A DNA stretch of 64,000 bases. It comes from Coxiellaceae bacterium. Lineage in GTDB: Bacteria; Pseudomonadota; Gammaproteobacteria; Coxiellales; Coxiellaceae. Within the stretch, counting starts at the first letter, position 1, and the number at the start of each line of letters is the position of its first letter. The notes beneath the pieces are model-generated. The model was given only the letters and a program-made list of their open reading frames with translations, made no database searches and was not told where the DNA came from. The position numbers and the translations under genes were made by a program. Below, piece by piece: positions 27,832 to 40,060 of this stretch. The stretch is from positions 1-64,000 of the forward strand of contig WTGG01000028.1 in assembly GCA_011523685.1 (NCBI GenBank). The letters are read 5' to 3'.

Positions 27832-28518
27832 CCTCTTTAGCTGCTTGATCAGGCGGTGAATATATTAACCCTTAGCCACTTTGTTGCCTAGCAGTTTTTT
27901 ATCTTCAATCGTTGTTTGCTTATCTGTCATGCTTTTCGTTTGTAAACTGCCAAAAAACCTCTTTTAGATGTTGCATTAAACCTAGATTACAATACGGGTA
28001 AAGGTACCCATCTGTGTTGTTAATTCATGCATGAGATTTGCTAATCACAAAATTTCAACTATCATAAGAGTAGAGTTAGTGAATCACCCACGCACAGTTC
28101 GATTATGGAGTCAAAGGTACCTGTCTGTTGTGGGAAAGACAGCATTCACCTCTGAGTAGCGCTAGATCTCAAGTGGTATGATCGCGTGCTATCGCCCCAC
28201 ATTACTTGTAGAATATTAGGCATTCCGTTCTCGTTTTTTTGGTAATCATTTTGGTATTCTGCAGCAACATCTTTCCTTTAACTTTTATCATGATACCGCT
28301 ATGAAATAAGTCAGTTATGCGGTGAAATTGGGTGTGATTGAACTGCCATGATTAGTCACAATCCAAGTAAACGATAAAGAAGTTATGGTGTATTCATGAG
28401 AATGACGCAGTGCATAATGGATTTTGAAAAATAGCGTGAAAATTTTTTTGAAAGATAAAGTACTGCTTAATGCTTAAGTTGTGAAATTATGACTCGCTAG
28501 AGAAAAAAGGAGGGATAT
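27832..28518. other. Intergenic stretch with no supported gene
   Basis: Nearly 0.7 kb without a convincing ORF on either strand between divergent genes. I see no RNA gene or clear repeat. The only strong signal is the ribosome site AAAGGAGGG directly before the acetyltransferase. Confidence 0.5.
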
Positions 28519-29127
28519 ATGATCGATCCAAATAGTAAATTTCCAATGCCCAATATTGATAGGCTTTGTTTCCTAAAAAATATTGTCACCAATCCTAATA
28601 TTATCGTAGGCGACTACACCTATTACGATGATCCGGACTCTGTTTATAACTTTAATGATAATGTGCTGTACCATTTCGATTTTATTGGCGATAAATTAAT
28701 GATTGGTAAGTTCTGCCAAATTGCATGTGGGGTTCGTTTCATAATGAATGGTGCTAATCATGCAACTGACGGGTTTTCTACATTTCCGTTTTCAGCTTTT
28801 GGAGGAGAATGGCAAGATGTCCCATTAAAACCAGGTTATAAAGGCGATACGGTGATTGGCAATGATGTTTGGATCGGCTATAACGCCATCATTATGCCTG
28901 GCATTCATATTGGTAATGGTGCAATCATTGCTACAGGGTCTGTGGTCACCAATAATGTTGCTCCTTACAGTATTGTTGGGGGTAATCCAGCTAAGCTTAT
29001 TCGAAAGCGATTTGATCAAGATACGATTGAACATTTACTCAATCTAGCCTGGTGGGATTGGACAGTTGATAAGATTACGCAGCATGCTAAAGCCCTTGCA
29101 ATAGGAGATGCGCAATTATTCAAATAA
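28519..29127 (+). CDS. CatB-type xenobiotic O-acetyltransferase
   Basis: 202-residue left-handed beta-helix acetyltransferase. Hexapeptide repeats are clear (IGKFCQIACGVRFIMNGANH, IGNDVWIGYNAIIMPGIHIG, IIATGSVVTNNVAPYSIVGG), and the loop with NGANHATDG contains the catalytic His typical of the Vat/CatB group. The C-terminal WWDWTVDKI motif also fits. Such enzymes acetylate chloramphenicol, streptogramins or other hydroxyl acceptors; whether this one confers resistance cannot be told. The start has an excellent ribosome site, AAAGGAGGG. It is flanked by sequence with mobile-element relics. Confidence 0.92.
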   Translation: MIDPNSKFPMPNIDRLCFLKNIVTNPNIIVGDYTYYDDPDSVYNFNDNVLYHFDFIGDKLMIGKFCQIACGVRFIMNGANHATDGFSTFPFSAFGGEWQDVPLKPGYKGDTVIGNDVWIGYNAIIMPGIHIGNGAIIATGSVVTNNVAPYSIVGGNPAKLIRKRFDQDTIEHLLNLAWWDWTVDKITQHAKALAIGDAQLFK

Positions 29128-29310
29128 AACGCATGGATGGGTGTAAAAATTAACCAGCGTGATGAATGGGTAGAATTCAGGGGGAGGGGGCTGATTGATC
29201 CGACAGCAGTCAATGTGGTTAAGACTATGCAAGGCATTGTTAGGATACATGAGGCACCTAGTAAACAGGACGTTGTGATTTTCACATCATGATTTGAATA
29301 AGATGATTCT

Positions 29311-29510
29311 GTATATAGAGGAAGAGCTATCTTCTATTAATATTAGAAATCGAGCATTGACATTGCTTGGTTAGTTCGGTGTCTTCATGCAATCTGAATT
29401 AGCATCACTTCTTGGGATCAAGTTAGTGTTGTTGCCGATGGTATTGTCATTAAACTGGTGAGATTAAAGGCGGATCAAATAGCCGTGGCGAAACTTTTCA
29501 TTATCCTGCC
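29311..29510 (+). pseudogene. Tyrosine recombinase (integrase) fragment
   Basis: Plus-strand frames read SINIRNRALTLLG, a TAG stop, then FGVFMQSELASL, and after a shift WDQVSVVADGIVIKLVRLKADQ. This is the first catalytic box of a phage-type integrase, where the R of the usual FRRSEL motif would lie (here MQSEL). Stops, a frameshift and loss of both ends show it is a relic. It suggests that an integrated element once occupied this region. Confidence 0.55.
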
Positions 29511-29601
29511 AGAAGATGATTGTTGATGTCAGGTTAGGCTAGCATAGTGTTTAAGAACATTGCTGGCGCTGATTTAGATGTTGCTTTTATAGATTATTTC
29601 A

Positions 29602-29718
29602 CTATTTGCAGGTTTGTGGTGAAGTTGACATTGTATCCGCAACCACTGACCCAGCAGAAATTGACTGTTGCATTATTCCGCCAATGACGTTTTTTATTGC
29701 TTTCTCATTCATGATCAT
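29602..29718 (-). CDS. Possible 38-residue peptide
   Basis: Short ORF with a good ribosome site: AAGGAA lies just before ATGATCATG, giving a start at 29718 (or 29712). The product begins M-I-M-NEKAIKNVIGG and ends in a Ser/Thr-rich tail, SAGSVVADTMSTSPQTCK. The Gly-Gly after a short charged segment resembles a bacteriocin-type leader, but no transporter or modification gene is adjacent. It may also be chance. Confidence 0.35.
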   Translation of the reverse strand: MIMNEKAIKNVIGGIMQQSISAGSVVADTMSTSPQTCK

Positions 29719-30026
29719 TTCCTTTTTCTATTATACATAACTCATTATAGTTGAAAAAAATATACTTATTATTTTATTTGTAAGTCCATGTTAATCATGG
29801 CTTTTTTATATGTACTGAATTATCGATAGCAATAGATGGTGTGATTGTGAGGTGTATATTTTTTAATAGCCCACTTATTTGCGTACGATCCTACTCCCGC
29901 CCGGGCTTGCCTTTCGACATTGCCTGCTCCGCTTGAAAAAATATTTCAGCTTTATGCGTGCTTGATGTTGGTAGGTTCCATGCGCTGATGCAGTGCTTCA
30001 GTGATTATTTGTAGAGTTGATGAATA
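29719..30026. other. Intergenic stretch with no supported gene
   Basis: About 300 bp, AT-rich at the left (possible promoter area for the 38-codon ORF) and with a short GC-rich block near 29890-29940. I see no gene or stable RNA. Confidence 0.4.
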
Positions 30027-30046
30027 AGCACCCCGAAAGGGGTGCT
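30027..30046 (-). terminator. Hairpin at the 3' end of rne
   Basis: Perfect stem AGCACCCC / GGGGTGCT around a 4-nt loop, 20 bp past the rne stop codon. On the minus strand only TAT-TC follows, so the T-tract is poor; it may act as a terminator or as a 3'-end stabilising hairpin. Confidence 0.65.
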
Positions 30047-30066
30047 AGACTGTCATGAGGATTGAT

Positions 30067-32508
<2,442 letters not shown>

Positions 32509-32563
32509 GTTTAAAACCTTTTTGTAAGGCGCTCAACTGTGTCTTTTCACAGGTTCGCCATCC

Positions 32564-32756
32564 GTTAGGTGAAACCTAACTGCATCAATTCTTTGTTCCG
32601 CCACGTATTAAGTCTAAGGCGGGTGTCCTTCTGTCGTTAATTGAGGACGGGAATTGTGTTATTTAATCAATTGAGCGCCGCTAAAATTCATACAATAACT
32701 AACGCTTTCTTTTTAAAATGATTTAAACGGATGTGTTTAAATGATTTGAGCGTTAG
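32564..32756 (-). promoter_or_regulatory. Structured rne leader and rne-rluC intergenic inverted repeats
   Basis: The sequence upstream of rne holds several hairpins: GTTAGGT-GAA-ACCTAAC (32564-32580), CCGCC/GGCGG near 32600-32630, and nested repeats CTAACGCT (32699-32706) with AGCGTTAG (32749-32756) enclosing ATTTAAAC/GTTTAAAT (32721-32742). E. coli rne has a long structured leader through which RNase E controls its own message; a similar role is inferred here. The outermost nested repeat might instead be a binding site or bidirectional element shared with rluC. Confidence 0.5.
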
Positions 32757-32973
32757 TCGACTTATTCAATCATTGTGTTTTGGGGGACATATCGGTAAAT
32801 TTACACCCCAAATCGATAACAGCGGCAACTATAGCAGTGTTTCGTAGTTTCAGCAATATAGTCTCGCTGCTGATTGGTCAAAACGCCGCAGCTATCCTGT
32901 TAAGTTGTTGTTTTAAGCTTATGTTTTTTAATGTTATTTTTTATCTGTCGAAGATTATTTGAAGAGGTGGTTA

Positions 32974-33903
32974 ATGAGTGCTCGATTTGTCACGGTAGAT
33001 GCTGATTCACAGGGGCAGCGCGTGGATAATTTTCTTTTTCGACTCTTGAAGGGTGTTCCAAAGAGCCGAATTTATCGAGCCCTTCGTCACGGTGAAGTTC
33101 GTGTTAACAAGAAGCGTGTTAAGGCACAGACTCGTTTAACTCTGGATGATGTTGTCAGAATACCCCCTATAGCCACTGCTGATCGGATGCCGCTTGAGCC
33201 ACCCTCACAAGCGTTATCAGACCGTTTGCAGGCGCATGTTGTGGTCGAAACCAAGGATTATATCGTCGTTAATAAGCCTTCAGGTATGCCGGTTCATGGG
33301 GGTAGTGGGAGCCGTGCTGGACTCATTGAGTTGTTGCGATTAATGCGGGGCAACACAGGGGGGTACTTAGAGTTAGTGCATCGGTTGGATAAGGCTACCT
33401 CAGGATGTCTTTTGTTGGCTAAAGATAGAGCATTTCTGACTCGCTCTCATGATTTATTGACGACTCGACAGTCGTCAAAAACGTATCACGCATTGGTCAT
33501 GGGGCGTTGGCAGGGTGGTGAGTGTCGTGTCGAGGAACCTTTGCTTAGATATCAGCGTTCTTGTGGTGAATCTGCTGTGCGTGTTGATGTCGAGGGCAAA
33601 CCTTCAATTACCATTTTTCGACCTCTACAGTGTTTTGAACATGCAACCCTTGTTGAAGCTATTCCTGTGACTGGGCGTATGCATCAGATTCGAGTACATG
33701 CTGCCCATATTGGTCGACCTATTGCTCAAGATGACAAGTATGGGGATAGGTCTTTTAACAGTTATATCAAAGGATTGGGTTTGAATCGTTTGTTTTTACA
33801 TGCAGTCAGTCTAGTGCTTCCTGGAATAGCGGATGAGGCTGATTTTGGTGTTTGTGTACCATTGTCGACCGACTTGCAGCAGCTCTTGAGCGGCTTGAAT
33901 TGA
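32974..33903 (+). CDS. rluC: 23S rRNA pseudouridine synthase RluC
   Basis: 309 residues from ATG 32974; the frame extends to a TTG at 32959, but AGAGGT lies about 5 nt before 32974. An N-terminal S4 RNA-binding domain (VDNFLFRLLKGVPKSRIYRA and HGEVRVNKKRVKAQTRL) is followed by the RluA-type catalytic domain with ELVHRLDKATSGCLLLAKD, whose Asp is the nucleophile, and the RMHQIRVHAAHIG motif. It makes pseudouridines in 23S rRNA (955, 2504 and 2580 in E. coli). The position divergent from rne is conserved. Confidence 0.96.
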   Translation: MSARFVTVDADSQGQRVDNFLFRLLKGVPKSRIYRALRHGEVRVNKKRVKAQTRLTLDDVVRIPPIATADRMPLEPPSQALSDRLQAHVVVETKDYIVVNKPSGMPVHGGSGSRAGLIELLRLMRGNTGGYLELVHRLDKATSGCLLLAKDRAFLTRSHDLLTTRQSSKTYHALVMGRWQGGECRVEEPLLRYQRSCGESAVRVDVEGKPSITIFRPLQCFEHATLVEAIPVTGRMHQIRVHAAHIGRPIAQDDKYGDRSFNSYIKGLGLNRLFLHAVSLVLPGIADEADFGVCVPLSTDLQQLLSGLN

Positions 33904-33954
33904 CACTGGTGAGTGATCCCGCTAATATCGCGCCTTTGGTAAAGAGATGACTGC

Positions 33955-34434
33955 ATGAGTAGGCCAGAAAATTCAGTTGAGAATGATGCATTAAAGGTAT
34001 ATTCCGCTGATCATGTGATTTCGCTAGAATGCCTGACTCAGCATAAAACTACCATGCACGGTAAGGTCTCTATTGCAGAGCTACCTCATGTTGCAGAGTC
34101 AACACTGAATGGTGAGGGTTGGGTGACGTTTTCATTAACGTTTGATCTTGATCATGAAGGCAGAATGACAGTGCAGGGCACGTTAGATGCCACTTTGCCT
34201 GTTGAGTGTCAGCGTTGCTGTCAACCAATGGAGCTAGTGCTTGGTGCTTCTCCACGTTTGGTGGTGGTTACTGAAGAAGAGGCTGAGCATTTAGATGGAG
34301 AGAATGAGCCGCTGGTTTTGTCTAGCGAGCCATTGCAATTAGGTCAACTTATACAAGAAGAGATTTTGCTGCAAATACCGTTAATCCCTAGGCATGCTGA
34401 TGAGGCATGCGAGTGGATATTTAAGCAGCAGTAA
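33955..34434 (+). CDS. yceD: YceD/DUF177 family protein
   Basis: 159-residue protein of the DUF177 family, linked to 23S rRNA accumulation and always found before rpmF. The family features are VECQRCCQPMEL (Cys pair), an acidic following segment, and the C-terminal QEEILLQIPLIPRH. It lies 21 bp before rpmF. AAAGAGA about 6 nt before the ATG supports the start. It begins the long fatty-acid and ribosomal operon. Confidence 0.93.
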   Translation: MSRPENSVENDALKVYSADHVISLECLTQHKTTMHGKVSIAELPHVAESTLNGEGWVTFSLTFDLDHEGRMTVQGTLDATLPVECQRCCQPMELVLGASPRLVVVTEEEAEHLDGENEPLVLSSEPLQLGQLIQEEILLQIPLIPRHADEACEWIFKQQ

Positions 34435-34455
34435 CAATTAACAGAGGAGAGTATC

Positions 34456-34644
34456 ATGGCTGTTCAACAAAATCGTAAAACTCGTTCAAAGCGTGGCATG
34501 CGTCGTGCACACGACAGCTTATCAGCTAAGTGTGTATCAACAGATCCAATGACGGGAGAGCAACACTTACGTCATCATGTCGCACCCGATGGTTTTTATA
34601 AAGGCGAAGAAATTGTCGCTGCACCAGAAAGTAACGACGACTAA
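34456..34644 (+). CDS. rpmF: 50S ribosomal protein L32
   Basis: 62-residue bL32 with the classic basic start [20 protein letters not shown]. No zinc Cys are visible, so this is the zinc-independent form. GAGGAGAG lies before the ATG. It is located between yceD and plsX, as is conserved. Confidence 0.97.
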   Translation: MAVQQNRKTRSKRGMRRAHDSLSAKCVSTDPMTGEQHLRHHVAPDGFYKGEEIVAAPESNDD

Positions 34645-34665
34645 CTATTAGTCACTGAGCATATC

Positions 34666-35685
34666 ATGAAGAGAATTGCTATAGATGCCATGGGGGGCGA
34701 TCACGGGTCAAGTGTTGTTCTGCCTGCGGTAGAAGATGCTTTGCGAGCATACCCTGATCTCCAGGTTGTTTTAGTTGGCCTAGAGTCCGTTTTGAGTGCT
34801 CATAAAGCGAATGTCGCTGACGCTATTGCTTCACGTATCGACTATGTGTATGCCACTGAAGTGGTTGAGATGGGTGAGTCACCCTCTAAAGCGATGCGCG
34901 GCAAAAAAGATTCATCAATGCGTGTTGCCATCAACATGGTCAAAGAGGGGCGTGCTGACGCATGTGTCTCATCAGGTAACACCGGTGCTTTGATGGCTAC
35001 AGCTCGCTTTGTCTTAAAAACTCTTCCAGGGATTGATCGACCTGCTATCTTGTCTCGCTTTCCAACGTGTAAAGATTACCCTGTGCGCGTATTGGATTTA
35101 GGCGCTAATGTCGATTCTTCAGCAGAGCACCTATTTCAGTTTGCCCTAATGGGTTCTATTGTTGCATCTGCAGTCGCTGGCATTGATCGCCCGAAAGTGG
35201 GTTTGCTGAATATTGGCGAAGAAGAAATCAAAGGTAATGAGCAAGTTAAACAAACAGCAGAATTGTTGCAGAATTCTGAAGCCATTAACTATATCGGTTA
35301 TGTTGAAGGTGATGATTTGTTCACCGGTGCCGTCGATGTGATCGTCTGTGATGGTTTTGTTGGCAACATAGCACTTAAAGCCGTTGAAGGGGCTGTTCGG
35401 TTTGTGGGTGGTCATTTGCAAAAGGCGTATACGAAAAACTGGCTAACGCGTTTCTGCTTTCTTCCACTAAGGCCTGTGAAAAAATTAATTGACCCGCGTC
35501 GTTATAATGGGGCTTCCTTTGTCGGATTAGATGGCGTTGTGATTAAAAGTCATGGGTCGGCTGATCGGTTGGCATTTTTAAAGGCGATTGAAGAAGCATT
35601 GGCTGAGGTAGATAAAAATATTCCTCAATTAATTAAGGATAATTTGCATCAGGATGTGCCTACCGAGACACCTACAGAGGAGTAA
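34666..35685 (+). CDS. plsX: Phosphate acyltransferase PlsX
   Basis: 339-residue enzyme that makes acyl-phosphate from acyl-ACP for phospholipid synthesis. It opens with [13 protein letters not shown], the family's N-terminal signature, and has [29 protein letters not shown] and [11 protein letters not shown]. It lies 21 bp after rpmF and 2 bp before fabH, the usual order. All expected regions are intact. Confidence 0.97.
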   Translation: MKRIAIDAMGGDHGSSVVLPAVEDALRAYPDLQVVLVGLESVLSAHKANVADAIASRIDYVYATEVVEMGESPSKAMRGKKDSSMRVAINMVKEGRADACVSSGNTGALMATARFVLKTLPGIDRPAILSRFPTCKDYPVRVLDLGANVDSSAEHLFQFALMGSIVASAVAGIDRPKVGLLNIGEEEIKGNEQVKQTAELLQNSEAINYIGYVEGDDLFTGAVDVIVCDGFVGNIALKAVEGAVRFVGGHLQKAYTKNWLTRFCFLPLRPVKKLIDPRRYNGASFVGLDGVVIKSHGSADRLAFLKAIEEALAEVDKNIPQLIKDNLHQDVPTETPTEE

Positions 35686-35687
35686 TT

Positions 35688-36647
35688 ATGACGATGTCGT
35701 CATCCATTGCTGGCACCGGCTCTTTTTTACCTGAGCAGGTTATAACTAATCATGATCTAGAAAAAACATTGGAAACATCCAATGAGTGGATCATGCAGCG
35801 TGTGGGTATCGCTCAGCGGCAAGTGTTATCCGAGGGCGAGACAACCTCAATGATGGCAGTCGAGGCAGGTAGACGTGCCATAGAAGACGCTGGATTATCA
35901 CCGAATGATATCGATATGGTGATTGTTGCTACTGCTACCTCTGAGTATTGTTTTCCCAGTGTGGCCTGTTTGGTTCAGCGTGAGTTAGGCATTAATAATG
36001 GCGCACCAGCCTTCGATGTCTCTGCTGCCTGTGCTGGATTTATTTATGGTTTAAGTATTGCGGATCAATATGTACGATCGAGTGCAGCGAAGCACGTGTT
36101 GGTGATTGGTGCAGAAGCATTATCAAAATACGTTGATTGGCAAGATCGCTCCACGTGTATTTTATTTGGTGATGGTGCGGGCGCTGTCGTATTAAAACGC
36201 ACGGATTCGCCAGGTATTTTAGCAACTAAAATTCATGCGTTAGGTGAGCATGTCGATCTGTTGTATGCAAAAAGTTCGCACTGGTCGTCGGGAGTTCAGC
36301 AGAATGTTCAAATGGATGGTTCGGATGTCTTTAAATTAGCTGTCACTAAGCTCAATGAGATCGTTGATCAAACGCTAGCGATGGCCGGCATGCATCAAGG
36401 TGACGTGGATTGGCTCATTCCGCATCAAGCTAATATGCGCATTATCAAAGCCATTGCAAAACGCTTATCATTACCAGAAGAGCGCGTCATTTTAACGATC
36501 GAAAAGCATGCAAATACTTCTTCAGCTTCAGTACCATTAGCCTTTGATGTTGCAGTTAAGTCGGGTCAAGTGAAACGTGGAGACCGTGTCATGCTAGAAG
36601 CTTTTGGTGCAGGATTAGCTTGGGGCGCTGTCTTATTGACGTATTAA
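35688..36647 (+). CDS. fabH: 3-oxoacyl-ACP synthase III FabH
   Basis: 319 residues. The catalytic triad is visible: Cys in [12 protein letters not shown], His in [11 protein letters not shown] and Asn in [13 protein letters not shown]. It starts fatty acid synthesis by condensing acetyl-CoA with malonyl-ACP. The start at 35688 is 2 bp past the plsX stop; an ATG six bases on is also possible. The length is normal for the family. Confidence 0.97.
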   Translation: MTMSSSIAGTGSFLPEQVITNHDLEKTLETSNEWIMQRVGIAQRQVLSEGETTSMMAVEAGRRAIEDAGLSPNDIDMVIVATATSEYCFPSVACLVQRELGINNGAPAFDVSAACAGFIYGLSIADQYVRSSAAKHVLVIGAEALSKYVDWQDRSTCILFGDGAGAVVLKRTDSPGILATKIHALGEHVDLLYAKSSHWSSGVQQNVQMDGSDVFKLAVTKLNEIVDQTLAMAGMHQGDVDWLIPHQANMRIIKAIAKRLSLPEERVILTIEKHANTSSASVPLAFDVAVKSGQVKRGDRVMLEAFGAGLAWGAVLLTY

Positions 36648-36681
36648 ATACGATATTACTTATAAAAAATAAGGAATGGTT

Positions 36682-37629
36682 ATGTCACAGTGGGCGATGA
36701 TTTTTCCAGGGCAGGGATCACAATCAATAGGGATGTTGTCTGATATTTACAATCAGTACCCAGTGGTTTCTGATGTTTTTAATACAGCTTCTGAGCAGTT
36801 AGGCTATGATTTATGGTCACTAATATCTCATGGGCCGCTTGAGCAATTAAATCAAACCGTTTATACGCAGCCTGCCTTATTTGTCGCTGAATATGCTTTA
36901 TGGCAATGTTGGTGTGCTCAAACAGATTTACGTCCTAATTGGATGGCAGGTCACAGTTTGGGGGAATACTCTGCGTTAGCATGTGCTGGTGTGTTTTCTT
37001 TTGAAGACGGGTTAGATTTAGTCGTCACGCGTGCTAATGCGATGCAGGCAGCTGTACCTGAGGGTGTAGGGTCAATGGCTGCGGTGATTGGTTTAACCGA
37101 TGATCAGGTGGTTGAGATTTGCCATCGTTGTGCTGAAGGTGAAGTGTTGAGCCCAGCCAATTGGAATACCGTAGGGCAAGTCGTTTTAGCAGGGCATCAT
37201 GCTGCCGTCGAACGGGCAATTCAGGCAGCGTTGGATTCTGGTGCTAAAATCGCAAAAAAAATACCAGTCAGTGTGCCTTCCCATTGTGCGCTGATGCAAC
37301 CTGCTGTCGAAGTATTAATGGATAAATTCAGTGGTATTACATGGAATCAACCAGTCATCCCTGTGATACACAATACGGATGCGGCTATGCATACAGAGGT
37401 TGATGCTATTCGTTATGCGTTGTTACAGCAATTAACAGGTTCAGTGCACTGGGTGAAGACGGTGCAGTATTTGCAAGATCAAGGTGTATCACATTTAGTG
37501 GAGTGTGGTCCTGGTAAGGTATTAGCAGGATTAGTCAAACGAATCAATCGACAGCTCGTTACATTACCCTTTCAAACGAGTGAAGATTTGTCAGTCATTA
37601 AACAACAGTTAGTCGAGGTAAACGCATGA
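36682..37629 (+). CDS. fabD: Malonyl-CoA:ACP transacylase FabD
   Basis: 315 residues starting MSQWAMIFPGQGSQSIGML. The catalytic Ser lies in MAGHSLGEYSALACAG, the active-site His in VSVPSHCALMQP. It transfers malonyl from CoA to the acyl carrier protein. I choose 36682 because AAGGA ends 6 nt upstream; the ATG at 36676 would leave no spacing. It overlaps fabG by 4 bp. Confidence 0.97.
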   Translation: MSQWAMIFPGQGSQSIGMLSDIYNQYPVVSDVFNTASEQLGYDLWSLISHGPLEQLNQTVYTQPALFVAEYALWQCWCAQTDLRPNWMAGHSLGEYSALACAGVFSFEDGLDLVVTRANAMQAAVPEGVGSMAAVIGLTDDQVVEICHRCAEGEVLSPANWNTVGQVVLAGHHAAVERAIQAALDSGAKIAKKIPVSVPSHCALMQPAVEVLMDKFSGITWNQPVIPVIHNTDAAMHTEVDAIRYALLQQLTGSVHWVKTVQYLQDQGVSHLVECGPGKVLAGLVKRINRQLVTLPFQTSEDLSVIKQQLVEVNA

Positions 37630-38369
37630 GTTGGGAAGGTAAAGTTGCATTAGTTACTGGTGCTTCTCGGGGTATTGGTCAAGGTATAGCTGCAGAGTTA
37701 GCACGTCAGGGTGCTACTGTTATCGGTACTGCTACGACAGAGCAAGGGGCAGACAATATTACTCAATCGCTTTCGGCATATCCTGTAGCAGGAAAGGGGT
37801 GTGTATTAGATATTCGAGATATGGAGTCGGTTAAGGCTTTGTTTGCGGAAATGAAAAGTACAGTAGGTATGCCTTCTATTTTAGTGAATAATGCAGGCAT
37901 TGCTCAAGATTCAATTTTTTTAAGAATGCGAGAAGAACAGTGGGATGCTGTTATTGATGCCAATTTAAACTCATTATATCGTGTTACGAAATTAGCTTTA
38001 AAAGGTATGTTGCGTGGGCGTTGGGGGCGAATTATTAATATTGCTTCAGTCGTTGCTCAAACAGGTAATCCAGGACAGGCTAATTATTGTGCGGCAAAAG
38101 CCGGGATGTTGGGCTTTACTAAATCTTTGGCCTTAGAAATGGCGAGTTATGGTATTACTGTTAATGCAGTGGCTCCAGGTTTTATTGATACGCAAATGAC
38201 AAAGGATTTAACCGAAGAACAACAAGCAGCTGTCTTATCACAAGTGCCCATGAAGGCGATTGGTACCGTGGAAGACATTGCATATGCAGTGCGTTTTTTA
38301 GCGTCTGACGAGTCTAAGTACATGACTGGTCATACCTTGAACGTGAATGGAGGGATGTGTTTGACTTAA
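37626..38369 (+). CDS. fabG: 3-oxoacyl-ACP reductase FabG
   Basis: 247-residue NADPH-dependent SDR. The cofactor motif is [17 protein letters not shown] is present, and the catalytic Ser, Tyr and Lys lie in [20 protein letters not shown] followed by AAKAG. It reduces 3-oxoacyl-ACP in the elongation cycle. The start overlaps the fabD stop (ATGA), so translation is coupled. Confidence 0.97.
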   Translation: MSWEGKVALVTGASRGIGQGIAAELARQGATVIGTATTEQGADNITQSLSAYPVAGKGCVLDIRDMESVKALFAEMKSTVGMPSILVNNAGIAQDSIFLRMREEQWDAVIDANLNSLYRVTKLALKGMLRGRWGRIINIASVVAQTGNPGQANYCAAKAGMLGFTKSLALEMASYGITVNAVAPGFIDTQMTKDLTEEQQAAVLSQVPMKAIGTVEDIAYAVRFLASDESKYMTGHTLNVNGGMCLT

Positions 38370-38443
38370 GAAATTTTGCTTGCAAGATTTTTTTGAGGTA
38401 TTACACTGATGAAACTATTTTTAAACCAAAGAGGATGAAAACC

Positions 38444-38683
38444 ATGAGTGATTCTATTGATAGTCGAGTAATGCAAATTGTGAGCGAACAGTTAGGTGTC
38501 AATGCTCAAGATGTCACAATGACTTCATCATTCGTTGATGATTTAGGTGCTGATTCATTAGATACCGTTGAATTGGTAATGGCTTTAGAAGAAGAGTTTA
38601 ATGTTGAAATTCCTGATGAAGAAGCTGAAAAAATCACAACGATTCAACAAGCGGTTGATTTTATCAATTCAGCAGCAGAATAA
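38444..38683 (+). CDS. acpP: Acyl carrier protein
   Basis: 79-residue acidic protein. The Ser that carries 4'-phosphopantetheine lies in [19 protein letters not shown]. The open frame runs up to 38357, but the ATG at 38444 has AGAGGA upstream and gives the standard ACP length. It sits between fabG and fabF. Confidence 0.98.
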   Translation: MSDSIDSRVMQIVSEQLGVNAQDVTMTSSFVDDLGADSLDTVELVMALEEEFNVEIPDEEAEKITTIQQAVDFINSAAE

Positions 38684-38720
38684 TTCGTCGTTAACGAATT
38701 ACAAGAGTAAGGAGTGAGTT

Positions 38721-39965
38721 GTGAAAAGACGTGTTGTCGTAACAGGTTTGGGTTGTGTATCACCATTAGGTAATACAGTGCCAGATCTTTGGCAGGCTAT
38801 TCAGGCGGGGCAAAGTGGCGCTCGTTTGATTGACGACTTTGATACAGCAGATTTCGCGACTCATTTTGCGGCTACCGTTAACAAGTTTGACGCGTCACTG
38901 ACATTGTCTCCAAAAGAGGCGCGTCGCATTGATTTGTTTATTCAGTACGCAGTAGAGGCATCGCGTCAGGCAGTTATTGATGCGGGGCTTTCAGAGGCCC
39001 CTGAGTCATTTAATGATCGCTGCGGTGTCGCCATTGCCTCAGGTGTTGGTGGCTTGCAGACTATGCAAGACAATACTGAAAAGTTACTGAAATCTGGTCC
39101 CCGTAAAATTTCTCCATTTTTTATTCCAGGGCAAATTATCAATATGGCTTCTGGATATGTGTCGATGCAATATAAATTGCGTGGACCCAATCTCTCTATG
39201 GTTAGTGCTTGCGCTTCTTCTGCTCATTCAATCGGATTTTCTGCGCGTATGATTGAGTACGGTGATGCAGACATGATGATTACGGGTGGTGCAGAAAAGG
39301 GTAGTACTCCTTTAGGTATTGGTGGCTTTAATGCTCTAAAAGCGCTATCAACTCGTAACGATGATCCAACAAAAGCCAGTCGCCCTTGGGATAAAGATCG
39401 TGATGGTTTTGTCTTGGGTGATGGTGCTGCTGTGTTGGTCTTAGAAGAGTATGAACATGCTAAAGCGCGTGGTGCTAAGATTTATGCTGAAATGAAAGGT
39501 TTTGGTATGAGTGGTGATGCTTATCACATGACAGCGGCTGACCCTGATGGTGCTGGTTTTGTTTTAAGTATGAATCATGCTCTGAAAACAGCGGGTATGG
39601 CCCCTGAAGATATTGATTATGTGAATGCTCATGGAACATCTACACCATTAGCAGATCCTATTGAGTTGGGAGCGGTGAAACAGGTTTTTGGCGACCATGC
39701 CTACCAGTTAGCGATGAGCTCCACAAAGTCCATGACCGGTCATCTTTTGGGTGCTGCTGGTGGTATTGAAGCGTTATTGAGCTGCTTGGCTATTCGCGAT
39801 CAAATTGCTCCACCCACGATTAATTTAGATAATCCTTCTGAGGGTTGTGATCTGGATTTGATACCTCATCATGCTCGTTCAATGTCTATTCGTTCAGTGT
39901 TATCTAATTCTTTTGGCTTTGGAGGCACTAACTCCACATTGATTATCAGCCATCCAGATGCATAA
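38721..39965 (+). CDS. fabF: 3-oxoacyl-ACP synthase II FabF
   Basis: 414-residue condensing enzyme. The catalytic Cys lies in [14 protein letters not shown], the two His in [14 protein letters not shown] and [15 protein letters not shown], and the C-terminal [10 protein letters not shown] loop is present. It elongates acyl-ACP with malonyl-ACP. AGGAGTGAG precedes a GTG or TTG-like start area; the listed start is the GTG at 38721. The next gene is mltG; the usual pabC gene is missing here. Confidence 0.97.
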   Translation: MKRRVVVTGLGCVSPLGNTVPDLWQAIQAGQSGARLIDDFDTADFATHFAATVNKFDASLTLSPKEARRIDLFIQYAVEASRQAVIDAGLSEAPESFNDRCGVAIASGVGGLQTMQDNTEKLLKSGPRKISPFFIPGQIINMASGYVSMQYKLRGPNLSMVSACASSAHSIGFSARMIEYGDADMMITGGAEKGSTPLGIGGFNALKALSTRNDDPTKASRPWDKDRDGFVLGDGAAVLVLEEYEHAKARGAKIYAEMKGFGMSGDAYHMTAADPDGAGFVLSMNHALKTAGMAPEDIDYVNAHGTSTPLADPIELGAVKQVFGDHAYQLAMSSTKSMTGHLLGAAGGIEALLSCLAIRDQIAPPTINLDNPSEGCDLDLIPHHARSMSIRSVLSNSFGFGGTNSTLIISHPDA

Positions 39966-40060
39966 ACAACGCTGTTCTCATTAGTCACTTTTCAGTATGA
40001 TAGAGCCGATTGTTTACGTTATTAATTAGATAACACGGCTTCCTTATGAAGGGGTAATGA

